A DNA stretch of 64,000 nucleotides from Thermoanaerobacterales bacterium. GTDB taxonomy: Bacteria > Bacillota > Desulfotomaculia > Desulfotomaculales > JASEER01. The notes beneath the pieces were generated by a model. That model was not told the DNA's origin. It searched no databases and saw only the letters and a program-made list of their open reading frames with translations. The stretch is from positions 1 through 64,000 of the forward strand of contig JASEER010000008.1 of NCBI GenBank assembly GCA_030019475.1, given 5' to 3'. The position numbers and the translations under genes were made by a program. Shown piece after piece: positions 44,541 to 51,722 of the stretch (its first letter is position 1; each line of letters starts with the position of its first letter).

Positions 44541-45245
44541 TCAGCGGACGGGCGAAGGTTCCCCGGCCACCATCTCGGTTGTAAGCTCACGCCAGATACC
44601 CGGCGGGCAGACTTCCCGCAGCAGGATCTCATCGTAGCCTTCACAGCCGGCGAAGGGGGTCGCAGGCCAGTCGGCGGCCCGCACCCGGGGGCTGTAACCC
44701 TCGTGGATCAACGGTTCCCGCCCCGTAGCGCCGGGCTCGCCCAGCCATTGCCGGACCAGCTCATCCTCCCCTTTGTTCACCAACACTTCGCGCAGGCGGT
44801 GGGCGCGCTTGGTCTGCGGGCTGCAGATGAAGGTCTGGCAGACCAGGGGGCGCGCGGTGTAAAGACGGCAGGTCCGCGTCCCACACTCCAGGAAACAGCA
44901 GCGGCCGTCCTCCCGGCGGGCCAGGGTGATGTCCACCGCTCGCCCGTCGACCAGGACGTGGCCGTAAAGCGCCAGGAAGGCGGAAAGCGTCGGCGCCCCC
45001 GTGGCCCGGCGCAGGACCCGGGCATCGACGGCGGTCAGCGGCAGCCGTTCCGCGCAGCAGCGGTCGCACCCCTTGCACTCCCGCCGCCGGGCGCGCCCCC
45101 GGTCCAGGGGCAGCTCCTCGATGGCCCGGTTCAGGGCGGCCAGGTAGTCCCCAACCGTGGCCTCCGGGTCGGCCACAAACAGGTCGTACCCGTTGGCGCC
45201 GTCGATCCGCACCATGTCGACCCTTACCCTGTCCGGCGCGCTCAT
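44541..45245 (-). CDS. YkgJ-family Cys-cluster protein, second copy
   Basis: 234 residues. CKGCDRCCAERLPL is the CxxCxxCC motif and CCFLECGTRTCRLYTARPLVCQTFIC supplies the second Cys group. Like the copy at 2042-2761 it should bind a metal ion. The N-terminal 60 residues are a separate segment (RVDMVRIDGANGYDLFVADPEATVGDYLAAL). It lies 26 nt upstream of the YchF-type gene on the same strand. Confidence 0.8.
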   Translation of the reverse strand: MSAPDRVRVDMVRIDGANGYDLFVADPEATVGDYLAALNRAIEELPLDRGRARRRECKGCDRCCAERLPLTAVDARVLRRATGAPTLSAFLALYGHVLVDGRAVDITLARREDGRCCFLECGTRTCRLYTARPLVCQTFICSPQTKRAHRLREVLVNKGEDELVRQWLGEPGATGREPLIHEGYSPRVRAADWPATPFAGCEGYDEILLREVCPPGIWRELTTEMVAGEPSPVR

Positions 45246-45308
45246 ATCGTCATCCCTCCGCTTATTCCATTTGCCACTGCCGGGGCACGGGCATTCCGTC
45301 CCCCGCCC

Positions 45309-45575
45309 TCAGCCAACGAGGATATTATACTTCACCGGACCCGTTTCCCGCAGCAATTCGTCCAGGGTTTGGGGCTCATCCGGGGGGCGCAGGCGGGATA
45401 CCGCAAAAAACGCGTTCCAGAGCCCGGCGTGCACCAGGGGTCCGGTACCCCCGAACATTACTTCCCGCCAGGGAAGCCCGAAATAGCGTTCAAACTCCTC
45501 CACCAGCGTCGCCAGGTCCGCAAGCGTATCCGGCAGGTCGACCCACACCCGTGCCAGGCTGCCGACGGCAACCAC
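45309..45575 (-). CDS. Hypothetical protein, 88 residues
   Basis: GTG 45575 starts 16 nt after the stop of the preceding small gene. The sequence starts VAVGSLARVWVDLPDTLADLATLVEEFERYFGLPWREV and has no membrane segment. No family was recognised. Its position in a tight minus-strand run supports expression. Confidence 0.5.
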   Translation of the reverse strand: MVAVGSLARVWVDLPDTLADLATLVEEFERYFGLPWREVMFGGTGPLVHAGLWNAFFAVSRLRPPDEPQTLDELLRETGPVKYNILVG

Positions 45576-45590
45576 CTTGCGGGGCGGGCA

Positions 45591-45803
45591 TCACCCGGAC
45601 TCGTAAAAGTAAACCGGCACCGCCGAATCACCGGTCCGGCAGCGCTCCTCGTCCAGCCGCCTCAGCGCCGGCTCGTCCAACGTGCCGAAAACAACCAGGG
45701 GCTGTCCCCGGGCCACGCGCAGCGCCTCGCCCGCCAGCCGCCCGCCGATCGCCGCCAGGAGCATTTGGATCAAAGGAAAACCCCCCAGGATGTTTTCCTC
45801 CAT
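45591..45803 (-). CDS. Hypothetical protein, 70 residues
   Basis: ATG 45803, first gene of the minus-strand run down to DUF4363. The N-terminal half is moderately hydrophobic (NILGGFPLIQMLLAAIGGRLAGEAL) and the C-terminal half short strands (PLVVFGTLDEPALRRLDEERCRTGDSAVPVYFYESG). No family recognised. GGAGG-like sequence upstream of the ATG is part of AGAATGGAGG. Confidence 0.45.
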   Translation of the reverse strand: MEENILGGFPLIQMLLAAIGGRLAGEALRVARGQPLVVFGTLDEPALRRLDEERCRTGDSAVPVYFYESG

Positions 45804-45838
45804 TCTAGCACAACCCGGCGTCCGCTTGACCCCCGCGG

Positions 45839-45867
45839 TTGACGGCCGGGATGGCCTCCTCTAAAAT
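45839..45867 (+). promoter_or_regulatory. Sigma-A promoter of the DsbA/FrnE-like gene
   Basis: TTGACG (45839-45844), exactly 17 bp, TAAAAT (45862-45867). The ATG follows 26 nt later behind AGAGGTG. A near-consensus promoter in front of a damaged gene suggests either recent damage or functional recoding. Confidence 0.65.
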
Positions 45868-45892
45868 GTGAAAGCGCAAGAGGTGATAACGA

Positions 45893-46355
45893 ATGATGCA
45901 TAAGGTAACGGTCTTCTCCGACTATGCCTGACCCTTCTGCTACGTCGGCACGGGCATTGTCGAGAGACTGCAAGAGGAATACCCGCTGGAGGTCGAGTGG
46001 GTGGGCTACGAACTGCACCCGGAGACCCCGCCGGAGGGGATCCGGGTAAACCGCCTGAACCCGGGAATCGACCTCACGGAAGCTTACCGGCGCTTGCAGA
46101 GAATGGGGGCGGAATATCGGGAAGGCGGAAGTGGTTGTGGACGTCGCCGCCCGTGTGGGCCTGGACGCCGCTGGACTGCGGGCGGCCCTTGAAAGCCATG
46201 CCTACGCCGGCGCACTGGCGCAAAACGCCGCCCGGGCGCGCGCTCAGGGTGTGGTGGCCCTGCCCACCTTCTTTTTCGAGGACGGCAGCCGGCTCGTCGG
46301 GGCCCGGCCCTACAAAGAGTTCACCCGCCTCCTGGAGACACAGAGGGGGAGGTAA
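45893..46355 (+). pseudogene. DsbA/FrnE-like oxidoreductase with in-frame UGA and internal deletion
   Basis: From ATG 45893 the frame reads KVTVFSDYA-UGA-PFCYVG; family members have SDYxCPFCYxG, so the UGA (45929-45931) stands exactly at the first redox Cys. The frame continues through IVERLQEEYPLEVEWVGYELHPETPPEG and AYRRLQRMGAEY, then shifts near 46118-46122 into another frame encoding AEVVVDVAARVGLDAAGLRAALESHAYAGAL...GVVALPTFFFEDG up to TGA 46355. About 50-60 residues of the helical domain seem missing at the junction. A weak SECIS-like hairpin follows the UGA (stem 45945-45950 with 45958-45963, 7-nt loop). The frameshift argues for a pseudogene; the UGA position argues for a former or true selenoprotein. 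Confidence 0.75.
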
Positions 46356-46440
46356 AAGTTCACAAATCCGTCACATTCCCGTGACAGCCCTGCCACAGTC
46401 GTCCGTTACACTAAGTAAAAAAACCAAAGGAGGGGCGCGC

Positions 46441-46815
46441 ATGAAGAGAAAGCTTGTGGTCTCGCTTCTGCTTCTGGCCTTCACGGGCCTCGTGGCGGTG
46501 CCCGCGTTCGCAGCCACGGATCCGGTGTCGGACGCCAAGGCGTGGTTCGAGCAAAAGTTCAGCGCCAAGAAGGCGTGGGTCGACCAGGCCGTGAAGGACG
46601 GCCGGCTGACTCCCGAGCAGGGCCAGGCCATGAAGGAGCACTTCGACCAGATGTACGAGTTCCACGAGCAGAACGGCTTCGTGTGCCCCAACGGGGGTCC
46701 CGGGATGGGCCGGGGCATGGGTAACGGCATGGGCCGCCACGGCGGCTTCGGCGCCGGCTTCGGCAGGTGGGGCGGCCAGGCTCCGGCGGCACCGAACACA
46801 GCCCCGGGCGCCTAG
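46441..46815 (+). CDS. Secreted DUF2680-like protein
   Basis: 124 residues from ATG 46441 with AAAGGAGG upstream. A Sec signal peptide (KRKLVVSLLLLAFTGLVAVPAFA, cut after AFA) precedes a helical segment (DAKAWFEQKFSAKKAWVDQAVKDGRLTPEQGQAMKEHFDQMYEFHEQNGF) typical of DUF2680/YckD, and a Gly/Met-rich tail (GPGMGRGMGNGMGRHGGFGAGFG). Metal binding by the Met/His tail is possible but not shown. A GTCAC-ATTCCC-GTGAC repeat lies at 46370-46385. A terminator follows at 46825-46857. Confidence 0.7.
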   Translation: MKRKLVVSLLLLAFTGLVAVPAFAATDPVSDAKAWFEQKFSAKKAWVDQAVKDGRLTPEQGQAMKEHFDQMYEFHEQNGFVCPNGGPGMGRGMGNGMGRHGGFGAGFGRWGGQAPAAPNTAPGA

Positions 46816-46824
46816 CGAATCACC

Positions 46825-46857
46825 GGCAAAGACCCCGGTTCCCCCGGGGTCTTTGCC
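46825..46857 (+). terminator. Terminator of the DUF2680 gene
   Basis: GGCAAAGACCCCGG (46825-46838) and CCGGGGTCTTTGCC (46844-46857) form a perfect 14-bp stem over a 5-nt loop; no U-tract, but the stem contains TCTTTG. Confidence 0.7.
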
Positions 46858-46916
46858 GTTCCCAGCCACCCGGTGGTCGCCGGATGGTAAAGAAATGGAG
46901 AAGGGAGTGCCTACGA

Positions 46917-48047
46917 ATGAGCGGGAGAAGGTTGTTGTTGTTCATCGCTCTGGCGGCGTTCGTGGCCGGGGTGATGTTCGCCGGGGGGGCCATGCTTTTT
47001 AAGGAACTGGCACCACCGCAACCGCCTCTCGCCGGCCACACGGCCGGGGCAAACGCGGTGGTTTCCGGCGGCGATTCTGTCGCCGACATTGTCGATAAGG
47101 TGAGTCCGGCCGTGGTCAAGATCGACACCCGGGTGACCAAAACGTCGGGCTGGGACCCCTTCTTCAACGACCCGTTCTTCCGTGAGTTCTTCGGCCGTCC
47201 GATCCCGCTGCAGCCGCGGGAAGAGCACGGCATGGGCTCGGGGTTCATCTTCTCCCCGGACGGCTATATCCTGACCAACGAGCACGTCATTCAGGGCGCG
47301 ACAGACGTTACGGTGACCCTTGCGGGCAGCCGGAAGCCCCTGCCGGCAAAGGTCATCGGGGCGGACCACGATTTGGACCTGGCGGTGGTCAAGATCGACG
47401 GCCACGGCCTGCCGACCCTGAAGATCGGTGACTCCAACCGTACCCGGGTGGGGGATCTGGTCATCGCCATCGGCAACCCCTACGGCCTGGACCACACGGT
47501 GACCACCGGCGTCATCAGCGCCAAAGGGCGCCCCATTGTCATCGAAGACCGTTATTACGACAACCTGCTGCAGACCGACGCCTCCATCAATCCCGGGAAC
47601 AGCGGCGGTCCTCTCCTGAATATGCAAGGCGAGGTTATCGGCGTGAACACCGCCGTGAACACCCAGGCGCAGGGCATCGGTTTCGCCATCCCCACCAGTA
47701 CCATACGCCCGGTCCTGGACGAATTGATCCGGACGGGCAAGATCACCCACCCCTGGCTGGGCGTTCAGATGCAGGAGCTCACGCCCGAGGTGGCCCAGTA
47801 TGCCGGCCTGCCGGATACGCAGGGGGTGCTGGTCATCGCCGTGGTGCCGCAAAGCCCGGCGGCCCGGGCCGGCATTAAGCCCGGGGATATCCTGCTCACC
47901 CTGGACGGGAACAAGATCAGCGGCCCGCAGCATCTCGGCAACCTGGTGCGCAGCCGTAAAGCGGGTGATAAGGCCAAGATCGTCATCCGCCGCGATGGGC
48001 GCGACATAACCGTACAGGCCACCCTGGAGCGGCGCCCGAGCAACTAG
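46917..48047 (+). CDS. HtrA/DegP-like serine protease
   Basis: 376 residues from ATG 46917 behind AGAAGGGAG. An N-terminal anchor (LLLFIALAAFVAGVMFAGGAML) is followed by a trypsin-like domain with His in LTNEHVIQG, Asp in DHDLDLAVVKI and Ser in NPGNSGGPLLN, all intact. One PDZ domain follows (about 285-370: LGVQMQELTPEVAQYAGLPDTQGVLVIAVVPQSPAARAGIKPGDILLTLDG). It degrades or refolds misfolded exported proteins. Its neighbours are a DsbA remnant and a secreted protein, suggesting an envelope-stress theme. Confidence 0.94.
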   Translation: MSGRRLLLFIALAAFVAGVMFAGGAMLFKELAPPQPPLAGHTAGANAVVSGGDSVADIVDKVSPAVVKIDTRVTKTSGWDPFFNDPFFREFFGRPIPLQPREEHGMGSGFIFSPDGYILTNEHVIQGATDVTVTLAGSRKPLPAKVIGADHDLDLAVVKIDGHGLPTLKIGDSNRTRVGDLVIAIGNPYGLDHTVTTGVISAKGRPIVIEDRYYDNLLQTDASINPGNSGGPLLNMQGEVIGVNTAVNTQAQGIGFAIPTSTIRPVLDELIRTGKITHPWLGVQMQELTPEVAQYAGLPDTQGVLVIAVVPQSPAARAGIKPGDILLTLDGNKISGPQHLGNLVRSRKAGDKAKIVIRRDGRDITVQATLERRPSN

Positions 48048-48157
48048 GAGACACTTCTACGCAGGGTCCCGAACCGCGTGGCCAGTGACGTCAAGGGCAG
48101 TCTTTCAATTATCACCCGGACTGATATACCCGACTTGGAGTTTGGGCCGCTGCCGCC

Positions 48158-50059
48158 TCATCCCGTGCGCATCAGGCGCATGGAGTTCAAGACAACGAGG
48201 ATGGAACTCATGTTGTGCACGACGGCCGCCGGCACCGGGCCAAGAAGGCCGCCCGCGGCCAGGGCCAGGGCCAGCACATTGACCGAGTTGGCCAGGATGA
48301 TGTTCTGGTTGATGACGCCCAGGGTACGGCGGCCGAGCTGAAGCACCTCGGGCACCCGTCCCAGGTCGCCGCCCACCAGGGCGATATCGGCCGTCTCCAG
48401 CGCCACGTCGGTTCCGCTCCCCACCGCAATCCCCACGTCGGCCGTCGCCAGGGCCGGGGCGTCGTTCACGCCGTCGCCGACCATGGCCACGCGCCTTCCC
48501 CGCGCCTGCAGGTCGCGGATATGCGCGGCCTTGGCCTCCGGCAGTTGTCCGGCCACGATCCGGTCGACCCCCGCCTCGGCCCCCACGGCCCGCGCCGCGA
48601 TCTCGCTGTCGCCCGAAAGGAGCACGACTTCCCGGGCGAGCGAGCCGCGCAGGCGGCCGACGGCCTGCCGCGCCTCGCCGCGCAAGCGGTCGGCGATACT
48701 CAAGGCGCCGACAAGCTTTCCGTCGCGCGCCACCAGGACCACGGTCTCCCCCCGTGCCTGGTGCTCCCGTACCAGGGCGCGGGCCCGGACGTCGGGTACC
48801 ACCCCGTGGTCCGCCAGCCAGCGCTCGCTGCCGAGAACGATCCTCGCCCCGTCCCAGCGGGCGACGACCCCCCGGCCCGGCACCGTTTCCCATTCATCGG
48901 GGTCGGGTACCGCCAGGCCTGCGTCGGCCGCCCGCCGCAGGACGGCCCCGGCCAGGTGATGTTCCGACCGCTTCTCGACAACGGCCGCCGCCAGGAGGAC
49001 TTCGGCCGTCCCGGCTCCGTTCCAGGTGATGACCTCCCTGACCTCCGGCCGGCCCCTGGTCAGGGTCCCCGTCTTGTCGAAGACAACGGTGTCCACCCGC
49101 CCGGTCCGCTCCAGGACCTCCCCGCCCTTGACCAGGACACCCCGCCGGGCGGCACGGCCCACAGCGGCCAGGACCGCGGTGGGCGTAGAAAGAAGCATGG
49201 CGCAGGGGCAGAAAACGATGAGCACCGTCACGGCCCGGGTGACACTCCCGGTGGCAAGGTACACGGCCGACGCAAGGACCAGGCTCACCGGAACAAACCA
49301 GGCCGACCAGCGGTCGATAAGACGAGCGATAGGCGCCTTTTGCTCCCGGGCCAACCGGACGAGCCGGACAATACCGCCGAGGGTGGTCTGGTCGCCCGTG
49401 CGCTCGGCGCGGACTTCCAGGAAGCCCCGCTCGTTGAGCGTACCGCCGAAGACCTCGTCCCCGGGGGCCTTCGCGACCGGCACCGGCTCCCCGGTGACCG
49501 CCGCCTGGCTGACGCTGCCGCTCCCGGCCAGCACCCGGCCGTCGACCGGGATCTTCTCTCCGGGGCGGACCAGGACGACCTCCCCGGGGCGGACGTCGGC
49601 CGCCATGACCTCCACTTCGTCCCCCTCGCGGCGGACCCGGGCCGTCAGCGGGGCCAGCTCGATCAGGCGTTCCACCGCCCGGTTGGCGCGCCGGACCGTA
49701 AGGGTCTCCAACTGCTCGCCGACGAGCATGATCAAGGCCACCTCGGCCGCCGCCAGGTACTCCCCGATGGCCACCGCGGCTACTAGGGCGATGCTGACCA
49801 GCAGCCCGACCCGGGTGTCCCGCCGCCGCACCAGGGCCGCCGCGGCCTCCCACACGATGGGCAGGCCGCCGGCCACGGCCGCCACAAGGGCCAGGTCGAC
49901 CCCCAGCACTTCCCGGGTGATCCCCGCCAGGTAGAGCAATACCAGGAGGCCGGCAAAAGTAATGATGATGTAGTGACTATAGGAAAAAATCCCTGGCGGC
50001 GGGCCATGATGCCTGCCGCAACCGCACGCGCAGGGCGCGCCGGGGAGGGCCTGGTGCAT
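48158..50059 (-). CDS. P1B-type heavy-metal transporting ATPase
   Basis: 633 residues from ATG 50059 (GAGGAG 8 nt upstream). The N-terminus has a Cys/His cluster ([10 protein letters not shown]) instead of a full HMA domain. Conserved parts: TGEPVP, the membrane metal motif [15 protein letters not shown] (phosphorylated Asp), and GDGVNDAP. The last helices have [16 protein letters not shown] and [13 protein letters not shown]: neither the Lys/Asp-Gly pair of Zn/Cd pumps nor a clear copper motif. The co-transcribed SmtB-like regulator with a complete alpha-5 site points to Zn or Co/Cd. Confidence 0.88.
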   Translation of the reverse strand: MHQALPGAPCACGCGRHHGPPPGIFSYSHYIIITFAGLLVLLYLAGITREVLGVDLALVAAVAGGLPIVWEAAAALVRRRDTRVGLLVSIALVAAVAIGEYLAAAEVALIMLVGEQLETLTVRRANRAVERLIELAPLTARVRREGDEVEVMAADVRPGEVVLVRPGEKIPVDGRVLAGSGSVSQAAVTGEPVPVAKAPGDEVFGGTLNERGFLEVRAERTGDQTTLGGIVRLVRLAREQKAPIARLIDRWSAWFVPVSLVLASAVYLATGSVTRAVTVLIVFCPCAMLLSTPTAVLAAVGRAARRGVLVKGGEVLERTGRVDTVVFDKTGTLTRGRPEVREVITWNGAGTAEVLLAAAVVEKRSEHHLAGAVLRRAADAGLAVPDPDEWETVPGRGVVARWDGARIVLGSERWLADHGVVPDVRARALVREHQARGETVVLVARDGKLVGALSIADRLRGEARQAVGRLRGSLAREVVLLSGDSEIAARAVGAEAGVDRIVAGQLPEAKAAHIRDLQARGRRVAMVGDGVNDAPALATADVGIAVGSGTDVALETADIALVGGDLGRVPEVLQLGRRTLGVINQNIILANSVNVLALALAAGGLLGPVPAAVVHNMSSILVVLNSMRLMRTG

Positions 50060-50088
50060 TGCTCTCACTCCTCTTTGTCTCTCAGAGA

Positions 50089-50436
50089 TTACTCCAAAAC
50101 GTGCTCCAGGGCCTGGTTGAAGAGCTGCGTGATGTGGTGGTCGCTGAGGCGGTAATAGACCAGTTGGCCTTCGCGCCTCGTCCGGACCAGGTTAAGCCCG
50201 CGCAGAAGCCGTAGCTGGTGTGAAACGGCGGACGGCGTCATGCCTACCAGCTGGCACAGGTGGCCGACACAGAGTTCGTCGGCCAGGCTCAGGGCATGCA
50301 CGATCCGCACGCGGCTCCGGTCGGCCAGCACCTTGAAGGTTTCGGCCAACCGCGCGGCGGTCTCCTCATTGACTACGCCGTAATGGATACCGGCCAGGGA
50401 GACCCCTTGGTTACAACACGTCTTGGGCACCGCCAT
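50089..50436 (-). CDS. SmtB/ArsR-family metal-responsive repressor
   Basis: 115 residues. Winged helix with recognition segment [33 protein letters not shown]. The C-terminal helix [18 protein letters not shown] has Asp, His (+2), His (+13) and Glu (+16), the exact spacing of the alpha-5 Zn/Co site of SmtB and CzrA. The alpha-3 helix has ELCVGHLC rather than CVC, so the alpha-3N (CadC-type) site is incomplete despite an N-terminal CC. It precedes the P1B ATPase and has an operator-like palindrome at 50445-50464. Confidence 0.9.
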   Translation of the reverse strand: MAVPKTCCNQGVSLAGIHYGVVNEETAARLAETFKVLADRSRVRIVHALSLADELCVGHLCQLVGMTPSAVSHQLRLLRGLNLVRTRREGQLVYYRLSDHHITQLFNQALEHVLE

Positions 50437-50444
50437 CCCCTACC

Positions 50445-50464
50445 TATGAATAGTTGTTCAAATA
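50445..50464 (-). promoter_or_regulatory. SmtB/ArsR-type operator
   Basis: On the minus strand TATTTGAACA-AC-TATTCATA, an imperfect palindrome with the TGAACA/TATTCA halves seen in SmtB/CzrA/CadC operators. It lies between the promoter (50474-50503) and the repressor gene, so a bound repressor would block the operon. Confidence 0.7.
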
Positions 50465-50473
50465 CTCCACCCT

Positions 50474-50503
50474 AGCATACACGTCTCCGGCGGATACTGT
50501 CAA
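50474..50503 (-). promoter_or_regulatory. Promoter of the metal-efflux operon
   Basis: Read on the minus strand, TTGACA (50503-50498), an 18-bp spacer and TATGCT (50479-50474). Transcription would begin within or next to the operator palindrome. Confidence 0.7.
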
Positions 50504-50606
50504 TCCCTCTTTCGCCCGGCCGCCGCAACCTTACTTTTACTGTTAGGAGGATCTGGGAACGCCGCCGTGGAAGAATGTATGTAAACAAGAAAAATGAAAA
50601 AGGATG

Positions 50607-50717
50607 GTGATCCCGCCTGTGCGCCGGATGAACCAGCGCTTTCTTTGGGCGCTTCGCATCGGTTTTCTGATTATCGTTCTCCTATACCTCTATGACCGGG
50701 GTGTTTTCAGCCGCTAA
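50607..50717 (+). CDS. Small membrane peptide, 36 residues
   Basis: GTG 50607 with AAGGA upstream; GTG 50619 and ATG 50628 are alternatives in frame. The peptide has an Arg-rich start (PPVRRMNQRFLWALR), one hydrophobic helix (IGFLIIVLLYLY) and a short tail ending at TAA 50717. It lies 35 nt before another small membrane protein gene. Coding is probable from composition and spacing, not from homology. Confidence 0.45.
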   Translation: MIPPVRRMNQRFLWALRIGFLIIVLLYLYDRGVFSR

Positions 50718-50752
50718 GCCGAAAAGTTGTATCGAAAGGAGTTAAAATTGAC

Positions 50753-51004
50753 GTGACGGGACGTTTGGCAGTCTACCTGCTGGCCCTGGCCTTTGTCTCG
50801 CCGGTGTTCATCGGGGCTCTTTGGCTCAAGGCCTACCTTATTGAAGCCAGTGGCGGCACGCTGCCGACCCGGGCCGCCGATCTGGTGTTGTACTTTATGC
50901 TCGGGGCGATGGTCCTGGGCACCATCGGCGGAATCATCGCCCAGGGCATAAGACGTGATTACAAAAAGCAAAGCGCCGCGGAAGAAGAAAAGGACAGACT
51001 TTAA
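50753..51004 (+). CDS. Small two-helix membrane protein, unknown
   Basis: 83 residues from GTG 50753 behind AAAGGAG. Two membrane helices (AVYLLALAFVSPVFIGALWL; LVLYFMLGAMVLGTIGGIIAQGI) and a charged C-terminus (KKQSAAEEEKDRL). No family recognised. Confidence 0.55.
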   Translation: MTGRLAVYLLALAFVSPVFIGALWLKAYLIEASGGTLPTRAADLVLYFMLGAMVLGTIGGIIAQGIRRDYKKQSAAEEEKDRL

Positions 51005-51127
51005 ACCATTGATCACCGCACGTTGTTTGACCGTAGGACGAAAAGCCTTGTCTTCTTGCGCAAAAATGGTATATCCTAAAACTGTAGGGAAATAATATTT
51101 CTAAAACCACGTTAAGGAGAATGGTGC

Positions 51128-51442
51128 ATGGCCTTTCAAGTTTACTTTCCTAAAGAGAAAAGGCCCAAGAAGGAGCCGAAGCCGATTGTTTCCCTGTCCA
51201 AGAGTTCCATCGTCCTGAACAAGCTGGCCCGGGCCAAGATCAAAGCCGACCGGCTGGAACTGGCCTATGACCCGGAGAAACGCTTGATCCGCATCCGCCC
51301 CGGCACCGATGGTTCAGCCCTGAACCTGAAGAAGACCAAGGTCCACGCGCGGGGGTTTTTCAAGCACTTTAAGATCCAGGAAAAGGGGAGGTTTGAAGCC
51401 CACTACGACGAAGAGGAAAACGCCCTCTACGTACAACTCTAG
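51128..51442 (+). CDS. Conserved-looking hypothetical protein, 104 residues
   Basis: ATG 51128 with AAGGAG upstream. Basic N-terminus (EKRPKKEPKP), then a beta-rich body: IVSLSKSSIVLNKLARAKIKADRLELAYDPEKRLIRIRPGTDGSALNLKKTKVHARGFFKHF. The RLELAYDPEKRLIRIRP segment resembles small SpoVT/AbrB-like or PH-like strands, but I cannot name the family. A strong terminator follows, so it is a monocistronic unit. Confidence 0.6.
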   Translation: MAFQVYFPKEKRPKKEPKPIVSLSKSSIVLNKLARAKIKADRLELAYDPEKRLIRIRPGTDGSALNLKKTKVHARGFFKHFKIQEKGRFEAHYDEEENALYVQL

Positions 51443-51444
51443 CA

Positions 51445-51472
51445 AAGGGCCGCCGGCACGGCGGCCCTTTAA
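51445..51472 (+). terminator. Terminator of the 104-residue gene
   Basis: AAGGGCCGCCG, a short loop and CGGCGGCCCTTT just after the TAG stop form a GC-rich hairpin whose 3' arm ends in TTTAAA. Confidence 0.75.
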
Positions 51473-51544
51473 ACTTTACGATCTGCATAGTCCGGGGGGA
51501 GGTCCGGCAAAGCTAAAGCTAAACTACAAGGAGATGAGCGTGCT

Positions 51545-51706
51545 TTGCCGAAAAACCCACCCGAGAACGACCCGCCGAAGATCACTCCCAACCCGGTTAA
51601 AGGGCCGTCCGACCTGAAACGAAACGACGTGGAATCCTGGGACGAGATGGCCGGCGAGAAAACGCCCTACCTGCAGAACGATAGCCTCGATGGTCCCCGC
51701 CCGTAA
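51545..51706 (+). CDS. Small Pro-rich hydrophilic protein, 53 residues
   Basis: TTG 51545, 11 nt after AAGGAG. The peptide (PKNPPENDPPKITPNPVKG then PSDLKRNDVESWDEMAGEKTPYLQNDSLDG) is hydrophilic and probably disordered. A terminator overlaps its stop, which supports a real transcription unit. No family known. Confidence 0.45.
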   Translation: MPKNPPENDPPKITPNPVKGPSDLKRNDVESWDEMAGEKTPYLQNDSLDGPRP

Positions 51707-51722
51707 CGGCGGGGCGTTTTTT
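51695..51722. terminator. Terminator between the small Pro-rich gene and the GAF-GGDEF gene
   Basis: CCCCGCC (about 51696-51702), a CGTAAC loop and GGCGGGG followed by CGTTTTTT. It overlaps the TAA stop at 51704-51706 and abuts the 3' end of the convergent gene. Confidence 0.8.

Noticed and set aside
48215-49786. 523-residue plus-strand frame opposite the P1B ATPase
   Set aside because: Shadow of the ATPase gene; no ribosome site and a His/Gln/Arg-rich sequence typical of antisense frames in GC-rich DNA.
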